DNA of 64,000 nt from Liolophura sinensis (lineage: Eukaryota; Mollusca; Polyplacophora; Chitonida; Chitonidae), in the NCBI RefSeq assembly GCF_032854445.1, contig NC_088304.1, positions 35,697,551-35,761,550 of the forward strand, given 5' to 3'. Positions 34,936-48,344 of the stretch are shown here, in pieces; within the stretch, counting starts at the first letter, position 1, and the number at the start of each line of letters is the position of its first letter. Both the position numbers and the translations under genes were made by a program. Below the pieces are notes generated by a model. The model saw nothing but the letters and a program-made list of their open reading frames with translations, made no database searches and was not told the DNA's origin.

Positions 34936-35584
34936 TAATATATTATACATTATTCCAGCTTGTGACTGATTACTTGTTACCTCGTGCTGCTGTGTTACAT
35001 TTAATGCTAATCTGTGTCGCCTGTTAAAGTAACAACAAATATTCATAATATTTGGTTAATTTGTTATATATTATGTCACACTATTAAGGTAAGGCAAATA
35101 AATTCACATTGCATCATATCATTTTATTCCTAATTACTATACTTTGTTGGAGTAATACACATTTGATAACCACGTTAAAAATATATCATATTTCATTATA
35201 TTAACTTATTATAGATTACGCCAAGCAGCCAATTGATGTAAGACAGACTATTTTTTACATAAATCAGTTATTCACATGTGTACAATACATAATGTTAAGA
35301 CATAAATTGCTAAACGATATGCAGCCGGAATCCAGATGTCCGAAATACCCCCTTCCACCCCCCAACATTTACAAAAATCAAAGAAAGAAAACTAAGAAAA
35401 CCTTGAAAGAAATAACAGAGCGTTAGTTTGCTTAGTTAGGCTTCATATCGATTGTTTCATGGGCCATTTCTGGTGTGCACTGATTGCAGTACTGGTACAT
35501 CCAGTCTGAATGGAGAAATGGAGAAAATCAGACGAGGACACAGTGGACATGAAAACCCATTAATGCACTACATACCTGAGCTGG

Positions 35585-36060
35585 AATAATTATAAAAATA
35601 ATTACACGATTGCAATTAAACTTATGCATGCACAAGTTTAGATTATAGGGAAAAGTATCCCAGGTTTCATAGAGATAGATTTAGTACTTTAGACGAGTTT
35701 CATGGACAAAATCTGAATATATGGAAAAGTACTATTACACAAAGTCCTAAATGGGGGGTAATTATGAACACGTTTACCAAATTGCTATTAAACTTAAGCA
35801 TGCACAAATTCAGATGATATGTAAGTTGTAAAGTAAGTTTCATCAAAATCAACCCAGTAGTTTAGGAGGAGATGCCTAGGCAAAATCTGAATACATGGAA
35901 AGCACTGTTGCGCAAAGTCCTAAATGGTCGTAATTATAAAAATAATTACCCGATTGTCCTTAACGTTATGCATGCACAAGTTGATAGGCAAGATGTATGG
36001 TAAGTTTCACTGAAATCAGTCTGGGAAGATATTCATGGACAAAATCGCCTCTACAGACAG
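35585..36060. repeat. About 172-bp tandem repeat, three diverged copies, end of an interspersed element
   Basis: The phrases taattataaaaataattac, gcatgcacaag, agtttcat/cactgaaatca, atggacaaaatctgaata and caaagtcctaaatgg recur at about 35585, 35757 and 35930. The last copy runs into acagacagacaaacggacg and then a C/G-rich end (ttgaggggggcataata, 36122-36138). The layout suggests a non-autonomous transposon with internal tandem repeats. Confidence 0.7.
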
Positions 36061-36625
36061 ACAAACGGACGAGGTGTTTCCAATATACCCCCACACCTCC
36101 CACCCAGCCCCCCTATGAACTTCGTTGAGGGGGGCATAATAAATTTTATGCAGGGAGTTGCACCTGAAAAAACTACTTGAAAAAATAGACCGAGGAGTGG
36201 GGTGTATACCGCGTAAACGAACAGGGCTGGCGGCTGGGGCAACATTTGGCCAAATTTATTTATTGATTTATATCCCTTAACTTTTATTTCGTATGACATC
36301 AGATCGGACGTTGCATCCACGTGTTCGTCCACCGTAACATCGCTTGACAGCTCTATCTTGACCTGTTGTAAAGAGTGAACACAATAGACTTCATTCGAAC
36401 ATGTCGATTGATATTTAATGTTCTCCCATGAATGCCATGTCTGACTAGGCCTGCTGGTTGTTCCATACCACAGTTCTTTTGTTCCCTACAGCCCCAGTAT
36501 GCATGTCGCCGTGAAATCACTTTTTCATAGCCATGGGACGGGGACCTCTAAATAAATCGATGTTTACAATGGCTTCTTCTAAATCTCTAGCCAGGTAGTA
36601 AAATCACGGAATACAGGCTACTTAC

Positions 36626-37141
36626 CTTTGCTGGAATTGACGATCTTGGATTGTCTAACAACATCCAAAGCTGCTCTTTCCAGGTGGCTTCTTTAGACAA
36701 TTCATGTCTTAAGGAGGCTGTAACAGCCATTTCTTTGAGTTGCCGGAACTCCTGTTCCCGATTTCTCGCTTCACAGACGTTCCGCCAACAGCAGTCGCCG
36801 ACATCTTTGTCCTCAAGGCCCCAGAATGACAATTCAGACTGCAGAGTTTTTGAACAGTGACTACCCTCTACGTGTAACGTACCTGTCCGATACAACTGCA
36901 GGACCAATCGGAAGTAGTTGGGGTCTCGGTCAAAAAAGTACTCTCCTGTGTCAGCGTTGTAAGCAGGATGAGCCCTAGACAGAGTCGGTAACCATCCAAC
37001 ACGGACATTATTCAATGTGCTTGATTTGGTTTGGAAAATCTTTCCCCCAATGTTAAACGTGATCATTTGGTCCATTGCAGTGTCTGTCTGACATTCACCA
37101 GAATCCATGGGTTTACTGCGGTCATTGTTGTCCGGGATCAT
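36626..37141 (-). CDS. Voltage-gated K+ channel subunit A, exon 1 (T1 tetramerisation domain)
   Basis: Encodes residues 1-172. The T1/BTB domain starts at MITFNIGGKIFQT and includes the conserved GEYFFDRDPNYFRLVLQLYR. The zinc-binding signature H-x5-C-x20-C-C is complete (H of LHVEGSHC to CC of GDCCW), which is found in Shab, Shaw and Shal but not Shaker channels. The end of the domain (LWMLLDNPRSSIPAK) resembles the Shab / silent-subunit group. The start ATG at 37141 is chosen as the first in frame; a Met at 37108 (MDSGEC) is an alternative. The donor is CAAAG|gtaagt. The intron to exon 2 is about 3.9 kb. Confidence 0.92.
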
Positions 37142-37877
37142 CGCCTGATAGCTGTATATACTGTGCAATTGAAAGCCTGGTCTATCTTCCCGGTGGCTTC
37201 ACATGCTCTTGTTCAGCCCCCAGCCGCTACTGGCCAATGTTATTTCCACCCATGGCTAGCTAATGCAAACAAGGACAAATGATCGTTACGGCTGAAGGCG
37301 CTATATATCGTGCTGTGACGTGTATGTTTATAAGCAGAAATCATAATGACGCCAACACACGCGCTATACGGTTGTTTCTGTCCTCACCAATCTCTCGCGT
37401 CATACATCCGCTACCGAAAGGTCGCTACCAGAAAGATACCAACAAATACCGTGTGAAGATTAAGCATCTCTATGGTAACTGTATGAACTCATCAAAAGAG
37501 TAATCACTCTGGTGCTTGAACATTCACACTCACAGCATCTGCCGAACCCTTACATCCAGCCCATGGGACATCTTTAAGCTTAGATCGCTTTCACAGATGG
37601 ATATTTCCGTTCATCATTACAAACAGTAAAGCGAAATAATGGACACAACGGGAATTAAAAACATGGACGATCGGTCAAAACAAAGAACACGTTTGATAAG
37701 GACACATAAAAGCACTTTACTTGGTATGCCCTTACATAAATAAATAAATAAGTAATGAATAAATAAATAGAAGTTTAGTCCCGCATGCGGCACAAGCTGG
37801 TTCAGTAAGCTCAAGCATAACTCGTTGTAACTCATCGGGCCTTGATTGCTCAACGCGGTGGGAGGCTCGAACAAAGG
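37142..37877. other. 5' flank of K+ channel gene A
   Basis: Presumed promoter by position only. No TATA box or initiator was recognised. An AATA run lies at about 37736-37770. Confidence 0.35.
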
Positions 37878-38075
37878 CTTCAAATCAGACATCTGTATAC
37901 AAGTATCAGTCGTCAACCAAAATAGACATTCAGAAATCTAGGCGTCAAAACAGATATTTGTATACATAAATCTGCCGACAACCAGAACGGGCATTCAGAG
38001 GTGGAATCTAGGGATCGAAACAGACATGTGTATGCATGTACCAGCCGTCAGCCAAAATTGACGTTCAAGGTCGTT
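37878..38075. repeat. About 65-bp imperfect tandem repeat, three copies
   Basis: Each copy holds a phrase like cgaaacagacatgtgtatgc followed by a version of gccgtcagccaaaattgacg. A single dispersed copy occurs at about 44125-44180 (gcgtcgaaacagacattcgt), so it is part of an interspersed element. Confidence 0.7.
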
Positions 38076-39589
38076 CATCTGGGCAAGAAACACAAGGAAA
38101 AAAAAAAACAACAAACAAGATGAAAAGTCGATCTAATTAAATGGAAGGGCCTCAGTGATAAAAAGTCTGGTATTGGTAGACATGCATTTGTGTTATCAAT
38201 CCCACATATCATTGTGTTCATTTCAGAGAGTATTTGTCAAGTTTTAGGGATGTAATATAGGAAGTAATTGTCATGCAACTTGCACAACACAAAGTAAAGA
38301 TGTGCACATTTCAAAGCAACTATTAAAAGTGGATTGTTGCATGCAAGCTCACAATATTCAAAGTGTTTGTGTGTCGACCAGGCGGACGTGCATTCTATCT
38401 GAACTGAAATTTTCAACGTCTTTGTTAGACTGAGTGTGCATTAAACCGTTTGGTTGATGCCGTGTGACTTTTAATGGTATGATATGGTTCCGTTGGAAAA
38501 CTGATAGTTAATTAATTAGCGGCTATTCACTTTCCCACAGAATATTCAAATGGCTTGCTAAATCTGCCTTTTATCTGTTAATTCATTTTGAGCCGTTTTT
38601 GTGTGTAGTGTGAAGACTTTCGAGATATTTGAAGGTTTTACTTCGAGTTTTTGTTTGTAATTTCTGCTGTAGCCTGATGATTAGAAAACCTGAATTTGAC
38701 AAAGAAGTACATGTGTATTTAATTCTAAAAGCCGGCTGATGAAATAAAATAGCACGTCTGCTGTAAGAGCTTAAGGCGTTATCTTTTCTATGCATGCGGG
38801 CTTGATTTACTAAATTAACAACCCCCCCCCCCAAAAAAAAAAAAAAATAACAAATGCCACACAGATAAAAAAAATGAGACTCCTTTGCTCCTTTGCTCCT
38901 TTGCTTCAACTCCTTTGCTCCTATACATAAAGGCAGTTTTACAAGGGCTGTATTAAGTTCGCCCCAGTTGTATTTGTCATTATTCTATCCACACCTGTCT
39001 CCTTTCCGTATGTTGTCGATTTTTTTCAAGGATCAACTGTTTGTCGTCGTTTCTCCAATACTTAATACATGTCTATTCATTCGGCGCTAAAGATAGTGTC
39101 GTCTACGAGTCAGATCAGCCATGCGTTGAATGGCGGATAATCATGCCAATGTCCTCCTATGACCAAAGTCAGTGCAGGTGTAATGAACAAATCATTGAAA
39201 TATTTTCCTGTTGTTAAATGGTGTAAATCCATGATTAATGCCGCTGTTATCAGCTGCATATTTGTTATAGATGGGGAATGTAGAGCACGGCTTCTCATCG
39301 TGGTCCATGCAGTACCTTGGGGATAAGAATGTAGCTCAGACAATAAAATCAGCCACCCAGGGGACTCGTCGCTGCTCTGGATGTACTCTCTATAATGTAG
39401 GCCTACGTCTTCTATAGTATTGATCAGGCGACATAGGCAAAGGCGATAGGTGGCGTGTAATTTGCTATCATTTCAGCATTTACATGAACAGCTAGAATAA
39501 AACCTTTAATGAAGGTAAACTGGCAAGAGACCGTATTTCAACTGTTACGTGTGATCATTTGCCAACTGTCATATCGTCGTGGCTTCCCT
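38076..39589. other. Intergenic DNA, no gene recognised
   Basis: A short tcctttgctcctttgctcct microsatellite lies at about 38880-38925, and a C-rich/A-rich patch at 38821-38850. At 39510-39590 the phrase gaccgtatttcaactgttac resembles the end of the repeat at 9100-9420. Confidence 0.45.
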
Positions 39590-39599
39590 GGTTTAATAG

Positions 39600-40245
39600 T
39601 GATTAAATGTTCTGAGGGAGATTTTTAATCAATATCAGAAACAGAAAAGGCATTAGGACAGATCCCTGTGGAACTCCAGCAAAAAGTTGCTTTAGGTCTG
39701 AATGGAATTCAATCAATACAACTTGTTTCTTTCCGTTGGTCAAGGCAACTTTCAAACCAGGTATGGAGTTTATAATTCATTCTAAAAGAAGATAATTTGG
39801 CCAGAATGCCTTTATGCTCAAACAAAAGCTTTCCAGATGTTACAATATATAAAGTAAATTTTCTTTCCCTCATCCAAGGCTTTATCAATATCAAAATACA
39901 AATCAGGGAGCTGTGTAACCGTTGATTTTGACGATAAAAACCATACTGATAAAGAGTAATACTTGAGTGAAAGTAATCAAAAACTTGGCGGAATACTAGA
40001 CGTTCAAAAAACTTTTACTAGCACAGCTTAAACGAGGAATCAGTCTAAAGTTTCTTGCTTCGGAGCTGTTTCCAGATGTGAGAATGGGTGTTACATTTGC
40101 TAATTCCCTTGAAGACGGGAATATACCAGAGTCTAAAGCGTGGTTTGAGAGGATTGATAGTATTGGAGGTATTTCATTTCTGGTTTCAAAAAAGCATTTT
40201 TCACAAATTCCGTCTGGTCCTGGAGCCTTGAATATGTCATTAGGT
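39600..40245 (-). pseudogene. Decayed LINE (non-LTR) reverse transcriptase fragment
   Basis: Read on the minus strand, the conserved blocks appear in the right order but in shifting frames: NDIFKAPGPDGICEK (RT-0/1 region), SGIFPSSRE then ANVTPIL, a degraded D-x-S-K-A-F-D region followed by HKGILAKL, HTWFESCLDQRK, and QLFAGVPQGSVLMPFLFLI with the RT PQGS motif. The YADD catalytic block was not found. Multiple frame breaks and stops make it a dead fragment. The blocks are typical of Jockey/CR1-like elements; the clade is not assigned. Confidence 0.8.
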
Positions 40246-42177
40246 TAAAGCTCTCCAAGGACATCATCGGGCTGAACGGTGGTGTTAGGTAGTGGGGAGC
40301 CCGATGTCAGTGAACGATCGGGTAGAATCGTTGACTTTTCTGCTCTCACTGGCCATACAGAAGCTTTGGTGGCAATATTAAAAGTGCTAGGTTCGTTTGC
40401 GATCACCTGTCGCACTAATAAGGGACGCAAATCTTTTTGCCACTCGTGGGAAAGTTCGTCAGTAACGTGCCAGCTGTCGGTGGTTTAAATCAGGCAATCA
40501 TCTGACCTCGATGGTATGTGTTTAAAGCCTAAGGTATGGCGGACTTCAACAATTAATAAATCAATAATGTGTATAATCCGGCACAAGGTAAGGAATTAGG
40601 CAGATCAATGTGGACATTTCCATGCCACTCCAGTGAGGATTTGATGAGAAGTTTTAAAAGTTAGCCACTGAGGTTATTTTCAGAGAATAGAGCAATTGGA
40701 TAATTTTAAATGTTCGGATTTTTAAAAACATAATAAATGCAATAACTTTCTGATCGATACACTCAATAACACAGTGAAGAACATAAATGTTATGGATTAA
40801 ACACAGTAAAAGTTATAAGATAACAAAGTCAGATGGGCTAGATATAGACTTGTTTTGTTTCTGTATTTCTGTAGGTCGACATTCAAAAGGTATTATGCAA
40901 GGTGTTGTTAAATACAATCTTAATATCTGACGCCGTGGAACTCAATCTTGTTCAGTAGATTTGAGGTATTTTGGGGTTCCCTCATCAGCGACAGTTTTAA
41001 GTCAGGTTACTTTGTACACTCCCGTTTCATCCTGCTAAAAACTTGACAGCTGTCGTATTAGAAATGAAGGTTGAATGAAAATGTATATTATTATCCTCTA
41101 ACATAAAGTTGTGAATCCTCTCCAGTCTCCAGTCAATCCTATCTTCTTAATACAGCAAAAATATTTTTCGGATTTTCAGGAATGGATATGGCATGAAGGA
41201 GGCCTTCCGACTAAAAAACCGACTACATGATTCAAACTTTTGTGAAGGGAAGAAGGCACTAGGCTAAAGGTTTCCTAAGCACTGTTTTGTAACGATTCGC
41301 CACGTAGAATACAAGTATGTAAACAGAAGCAGTCAAAGCGTTGCCGATAGACCTATGTTTATTAAGAACAAGTAATGGATACGCATGCAACATTCCGCAC
41401 ATCTTTCCAGCATTTTAGGAAACTGCTGACTGCTTTTTTTTTTACATGAATCTGTCCTATTTGTCTTACTTTATGCATTTTCTTTTTCGAACTGCACAGA
41501 ACATCGTACTGAAATTGGACGGGAATTTTTGAACAGGAGCATACATCATGATTAACAACTTGTATCTGAATGTCTTGTTTTGACACTATAGATCAGTGTG
41601 CGATACAGATTTGCGGAATTGCAGATGGTGTGTAACATATGGCAGATGATGTGTAACAACACCTTTGTGAGCTCTCTCACCATACTCATACACCAGTTTT
41701 ATGACGAAGCTTGTTAGGGCTTGTTTACCAGTCCATTACAGGTGATCAGCTGTCACACCGGTATTATGTTCCTCACTAATTGCCAGGTCTGTGAAGGATA
41801 AATGATGTGTGTGACCTGGTAAACACCCCACCTGTTGGTCTTTGATGTCACCGCCGTCTTCTCTGGCTTGTTTGTATGTCCTGGAACTGAAAGCCATCCA
41901 CTGATTATGTACGAAAGTGCACAGATGCTTTGCTGAATGCTTTGTTGAGACCCGTGTACAAAGCCTGGCTTTAGACCCAGTGGTTAATATCCCTGGTGTT
42001 TCCAATTACTTACAATGAAAAGATTGACTCAGGGTAGCCGATTACTCAAATAAACCACTGTATATACATTTATAAATGTGGACCTGTTGGAGGCCATACA
42101 ATAAAGAATCTCCTAAAGATAATACAGTTGGTCAAAGTTGGCCTCGGATGAGTGTCCTTGATGCAGCCGATCAGTCC
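40246..42177. other. Intergenic DNA, possible LINE upstream remnant
   Basis: The minus-strand frame at 40245-40430 lies directly upstream of the reverse transcriptase fragment and may be its N-terminal extension, but has no recognisable motif. The rest holds no supported feature. Confidence 0.4.
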
Positions 42178-42352
42178 CCACAAAGGCTCGTTTGCTGGAC
42201 ATGCAGGGTTGTTATGTGAAGTTCCCTCAAATACCCGTTTGCTGGACATGTGGGGCTGTTATGTGAAGTTCCCTCAAAGGCCCGTTTGCTGGACATGTTG
42301 GATGTGAAGTACCCTCAAAGGCCCATTTGCTGGACATGTAGGGCTGTTATGT
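42178..42352. repeat. About 50-bp tandem repeat, four imperfect copies
   Basis: Copies contain gtttgctggacatgtggggc followed by tgttatgtgaagttccctca. The third copy has lost about 11 bases. Confidence 0.85.
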
Positions 42353-45300
42353 CATCCTGCTATAACTTGCTGAAAGTTATCACAAATATAATTTCTTTGA
42401 GAGCACTACTTTATTGGTAAAGTTCTGGATATTGAAGGAAGAAATGATAAAAATGATATTGAAACCCGCTGAGTACTTCTTCTCCCAAAAACCGGTTAGT
42501 CGCAAACTAACATGTTAGTTAAAGAAAAAATGATGATGTCACGCCGTCTCTACAGGGAGACTTATACTGTGGTGCCGGTGTTTACAGAGAAATGCTTCTT
42601 TTTCTCTTTAGGTGCAATATACTGAAAATTATTTGCTTAACTTTGCCTCGTGCGATTTAGCACGCTATAGTCAGCACTCAGACACTTTGTCAGCACTCAT
42701 GGAGACAACATGACGACGTAATATGAGCGCCCTGTCAATAACTTTTATCCGCTCTTCATTTCTTCTTCTCAGTGAGATACACAGGGAAAAAGACAATTTA
42801 ATGAAGAGCGAATGAAAATACCCGAATATAATGATTTTCAATCTTCTTGTCTGGAACTCTCTCTTAAGCTGAGAAATCGATTGTACAATGATTACACTGT
42901 ACTCAGCGGATCAGCTCAGCTATTGACGTTACTTTTTCCCGTACTGTGTTGGTATAAGGCTTTGCACTGTGCCTCGTTGTTATTTGGAATTCTACACGCC
43001 ACTGGTTAATGCTGACATGGATGTCTGTTTTCTCTCAAAACTCCAACTCGTTGGTGTTGTATAATCATCAGGCCATTGCCATTCCGTGTTGTGTACATTT
43101 GCATTTCTGATTTAATTCTTGTGAACATGTCCAATGTGGTTAAAACCCTCCCGATACGATTAATTATTCGTCTGTTCTCGAAAAAAGGTGTTGTGTTACA
43201 TGTTTGGCATGCTGTTACGAACCGTGTCTTTAAACATTGTATTATATTTTTTTTATTTTTTTTTAGTTTATTTTTTATTTCAGTCGAGCGTCCTCGAGGC
43301 TTTGGTGTTTATGAGTTTAGTGTCATTGTAAGCCATGATGAACATTCTGGAAATGTGTCGGTGTTGTAAACATGTTTTCGATCAAACCATCCAGAATTTT
43401 CTTTAGTCTATAAATATGAGCGTCTAGTTGTGAAGCTCCCAGTCTTTTAATCAAGTGCACTTGAAAGAAGTCATTTATTCAAGTCCATGTGAGAGCAGTC
43501 ATATTTACTGTCATTCACTGTGAAAGATTTTGCTGGGTTTGGAGATATCGGCTTTCACGGCATTCGTTATTTTCTGTACGCAACACTTTGTGAGCTAGTG
43601 TTTCGCCACTTGCTCAGTTTACCCAGAAAGTGACTTTGTGTATATGTCCGTGGTGTGAAACACACATCGACAGCTCGGCATCAAGAACGATACTGTCAGC
43701 CTGAGCAGTGGGGGAATAAGCCACTTATTGGACTGTCATCCGAAGATTGAGGAATTCATCTTCTCTGTGGATTCTATATTTACGTGGACTGCCTCGCCTT
43801 TGGAAGCCGGAATATTCTGTTCGGATTTGGGCGCAGTAAGAGACCATATATTTTGTAATTTTTTTGTATTGTTTTGTGTATTGTTGTCGGTTGCAATATT
43901 TGTCTAGTTTGGTTAAATGTATGTATTGAACATATTCAAGAGTCTTCGTGTTTCTTTGTTTGATCTTTTGTAAGGCATATCGCTGACTCGAAAGTTAATT
44001 GAGCAATTTGTTTCTCATCTTTTTTCTCCGAACCCTTACAATACTATCGCCTTGGCATTTTTTAAAACCCATGAATACTGAAGGTTTTAAATCCAGTGAT
44101 GAATTGTTAGTGGCAGGTTTTAAATCTATGCGTCGAAACAGACATTCGTATAGCAGCATTCAACCAAATGGACGTTCCAGGTAAAGAATTGCACGACCAC
44201 TTCCCAAGTTGACGATTAACACAAACTAGCAAAGAATTAAGAAAACATATGAAGTACGAAATTAGGACAGAGTCAAGCAAAGAGAAGCAGTCAACAGTTT
44301 AAAATGATGTTGGAAAGACGCAATGCATAAACTACGCGAATAAGTGAAATCAGCATTCAAATTGTGTATCATGCTAGTCCATAAGTTGTCGGTAATAACA
44401 TATGTAGCTCAGTTCCACCTTGATTGCAACTGTTCACATATCCAGCATGTGACGATCTTGTTGAACACGATGAAGATATTGCCCCTTGCCGAGGGATAAG
44501 AAGTAGAAACAGTCATGAAGCAAAGCGTACTAATTAAATATATCAACAATTAATTTTTGGTGTTTACTGAAAATAAGTATTAAAAGATATAGCAGCCTCT
44601 ATGAACAGCCTAACTGGATACCTCATCTAAACTGTGGACATGTGTGAACAAATGGATGGATGACTGAATGATAAGGTTTAGTACAATAATAGCAGTATTT
44701 CAGACACCTCGAGGGGGTACAGATTAGAACCAGTAACTAGAATGCAAAGAAAACAAGATAAACACGTTTATCACGAGCTATACGAAAAAGAAAACAAGTT
44801 TTAATTTTTTTTCAAATTTTTAACAAAGTTAAAATTTGAAAACAATGCTAAATATCCACTTATACATGTTTTTGTATGTGCAGTATATCTTATGATATAA
44901 CCACATGATAAATCTGGCGGTAGGCAACGACCAAATAAACAAACTAATGGAAAAATAATAATTGAAGCCTGACAATTCAAGACAGAGTCGACTGTATAGC
45001 ATCATCTCAGCCTATCGGGGTTACACAGTCGACCAAAATATGTTTGATGGCTTGTCACCCTCAATAAGGTAATGCCCCTATGGAGATTAAAATGTGTGCT
45101 AGATGAGAAGGTCAACTACGACATCTCGTTAGGATATCTGGTCTCTTGAAGACATACCTGGAGTGCAGGAATTATAAAGTCATTGGTGAACGCTTACATG
45201 GTCGTTCCCATTCCTCCTGGGATAGGCGAGGGATATACGATGTAAATCAGACTAAACAATTTGTACCTTAGATACGAGCAGGGCAGCTTTACTCTCGCTT

Positions 45301-46666
45301 TGTACGCCTGTGTTTCCTGGGTTTCCAATCCAACTTGGTATTCAACGAGATATAACGTCCTTACCTCTGTTAATTAAATGTGTGGGGGGAGGCCAGTATT
45401 TCAAGCTGTGGATGCCCTGTAGTGAAGACTTCGAAGCATGGTGTTTTCATGGGTCCCCCGTCGTTGTCGTAGCTGTCGTTGTCAGATCTTATCTCATAAC
45501 TACTACAACATCACAGAAAGTAAATATACAACAGAGACGACAGCGTGATAACTGGCAGATCTAGCATCGCCACCTCTTAGCTAAACATAGTCAGTGTTCA
45601 AACTGATGTAATGTCACTGAAATACAAGTTTATAAAGCCATTTTACGGTAAAACTATCTATCGTAACAAAATGAACTCAACTGAAGAGCAGCAGTTGATT
45701 ACCTGCTGAGCAATTTTCGCTTTCACGGTAGCATTGATATCTGGTCACCTGGAAGCTTCATCAAGGATATCTGGATGAATGATCTGGCTGCTAATGTTTT
45801 CATTTTACCCTTATGACTTACAATAGGCACGTTTTTTTTACATTAAATTTTCTGGGGTTCCGCAGGGCAATTCTCATGTTATCGCTTTCTTTTTCAGTTT
45901 TGGGCCACAATTATCAAACATCTAGAAGCCTACGTTTGTGATAGAAAATTAAATATGACCACATTCGCCAATGCAATTTAAAGCACTTGATGATCCTTTT
46001 GGATACTGCCTGACGTTGTGACCCATAAAGTGATTTGAAGTGAATTTGATCTGCACAATGCTTTAAACTAGTCGCTTTTATCATTGCTTAATTCAGATTC
46101 TTTAAAAAAAAAATAAAGTAAATTTGGAGACATCGGTGTAAAGTGTGTTTGTATGGAGAGGATGCAAAATGATGTAAAGTAGTGATTTTGATTTGGCTAA
46201 TTGAGATTCATTAAATATAAACATGATGGAAATTTCATAGTTTACGTTAGGGGAGAGCGGGAGCGTTTGGGGTAAACCATTACCACCAACTAGGAACATC
46301 ACAAATTTCCTGACAATGTCGAAACCGATATCAGCAGAAGTTCTGCTGATCTTCACAGATCTAAAATCTTCACAGCGATTTACCGAAATTAACTGTTATT
46401 TGTTTTCTTTGTGGTCTTACTACAGCATAGCCCTTACATTTAAGTATGTTACGATGTACGATTTGGATTACCATCTCAATGACGAAATGAACGAAACAAA
46501 ACCTTGGAATCAATTATTGCTGAAAAGCCAGATAGCTTCTGTCACGTCAGACAACCGTTACATGTCGTGTAAGTTAAACGTCTAAATAAATCTACAGCAT
46601 TATTTGTTGTTAATGAAGACGATGCCGAAGAAGAGTCTCAGGGCTCCTTAGATGTATGACTTTTCA
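42353..46666. other. Gene-poor intergenic DNA
   Basis: No family-level coding signal was seen. A 14-bp inverted repeat (tttcaaatttttaac / gttaaaatttgaaa) lies at about 44811-44842. A single copy of the 37878-38075 repeat lies at about 44125-44180. The stretch 43400-44040 ends in cgaacccttaca and has LTR-like composition, but no matching second LTR was found. Confidence 0.4.
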
Positions 46667-46870
46667 GAAGTCGGTGAATCTTGGCGCTTAGCATTAAGAG
46701 GGGAGAGCAATTAAAAAGGACTGATTAACCTGCTGTCAGTATAATATGACTGGATGTGGTGTCATGTCTGGTGTCTTCGGCATGATACTTCAGTGGCAGC
46801 AGCACTTTGGCGGCATGAACTCTCCCTGCCACCAGAAGACACACCTAATGACTTCTCCTCGTGATAACAT
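46667..46870 (+). repeat. SINE family 2 (type a), 5'-truncated
   Basis: Contains cttggcgcttagcattaaga, gctgtcagtataatatgact, ggtgtcatgtctggtgtctt, cggcatgatacttcagtgg and ccagaagacacaccta. The first two blocks are shared with type b copies and the next two with 23050-23260. Confidence 0.8.
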
Positions 46871-46967
46871 TGAAAGATTGTTTAGTATATGACTTGCGCA
46901 CCTGAGTGCAAGTGAACACACCAAAGTACCGTTACTGTTCCTTTGGAAACTGTCATTTTGATTTTTT

Positions 46968-47214
46968 TGATATATTTGATTGGTGTTTTACGCCGTCTTC
47001 AAGAATATTTCACTTATACGACGGCGGCCAGCATTATGGGTGGGTGGAAACCGGGCACAGCCCGGGGGAAACCCACGACCATCCGCAGGTTGCTGGAGGA
47101 CCTTCCCACGTACGGCCGGAGAGGAAGCCAGCATGAGCTGGACTTGAACTCACAGCGACCGCATTGGTGAGAGACTCCTGGGTCATTACGCTGCGCAAGC
47201 GCACTAACCAACCT
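46968..47214 (-). repeat. SINE family 1, best full-length copy
   Basis: From tail to head on plus coordinates: ttgattggtgttttacgccg, core with ggcggccagcattatgggtg, body cacgtacggccggagaggaa, B-box complement tggacttgaactcac, spacer and head complement tgcgcaagcgcactaacca. This copy is the best reference for the family in this window. Confidence 0.92.
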
Positions 47215-48344
47215 ATCATTTTGACAAGCATACAATAAATCCACAGTTTCGACATCTCTAAGCGAGAAGCCGCATTCATTGGAAACATCCCTTGTTAATT
47301 GTGGAACCGTACTATTGCACTCGCCTTCACGCGACATGTGTGCTCTACTATTGTACAGGATATGGAATATAAGATGCCGCTGGGGACAAGCAAGGGCTTA
47401 GACACACGAATACAATGAGATATTGGAGGCGTAAAGTCACACCACCTGAATGACTGGTCCTTGACAAAAAAAATGCGCTGTCGTCATCGGTCAGACAGTA
47501 TTATATAGTCGACAAACAATACACTGGGAATAATGGGCTTTGTCTATACAATGCTGCCTTCACAAAGTGCGATTTGTCGTTTCCATTGTCATGATTAGTC
47601 CAATGAAAATAGGAAAAGTTGTGTTTCACATGCAACGTTCACATGACGCGATTCGTTGTATTCAACATGTCGTATGAAATAGCGCTTGTCCTGTTTTCAT
47701 TGTATTCGTCGATTTCGACACATCGCAGTAATGGAAAAGTCTATCTCGCACAATGTATGTGAGGCCTTGGTATTGTCTACTGGACACCAATAGAATGGCC
47801 TCAGTGGTAATGCGTGTTAATGAATACACGTCACACTCGACCGATCAACGATCAATGTCCATAACCTCTTGCTCTTCAGTATATGATTAATAATAAATTC
47901 ACATGTTGGAATCAGTATCCAGTTGACTTCACCCATTTTCCGTAAACTGTGCACCGGTATGTGTTGTTCCTGTTAAGGCATAACTTAGCATTACTCCTGC
48001 AGACATATTTATGGTGGTGACATTACTGTTTGTTAATGTCTTGGGTATGACACGAGTGGGGACTGAACCCCGGCTCTGTGTGTCGCGTGCTAAATACTAT
48101 ACCCACAACACCACGCAGCAAACAGCAGCCGACAACCGTAACCCATGATAACGTTACTGCTGATATACATGTACATTGCATATGAGGGAAATAACCTCGA
48201 TGTGAAGGAACATTTTTTGTTTTGTTTTCTGGTTTGTTTAACACATACAGTTTTCGAAAGCTGCTTAAATTTCGCTGTTCACAGGTCACCTTTTAACTAC
48301 GGTGTGCCTGACTGATTGCAAACGACTCGTATGACATACTGCTT
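47215..48344. other. Intergenic DNA with a tRNA-like segment
   Basis: On the minus strand at about 48045-48115 an A-box-like tatagtatttagcacgcg and a B-box-like ggggttcagtcccc are spaced as in a tRNA. Flanking stems do not fold convincingly, so this is more likely a SINE head or tRNA relic than a working tRNA gene. Confidence 0.4.

Noticed and set aside
34531-35046. Repetitive frames of 132-168 residues over the 34.5 kb array
   Set aside because: Same cause: a 60-bp AT-rich period inside the channel A intron.
43400-44040. Possible solo LTR ending cgaacccttaca
   Set aside because: No second LTR, no matching start and no primer binding site. A similar ending at 37543-37555 is too short to prove a family.
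48045-48115. tRNA-like sequence on minus with ggttcagtccc
   Set aside because: B box is good but the cloverleaf is poor; not called as a tRNA gene.
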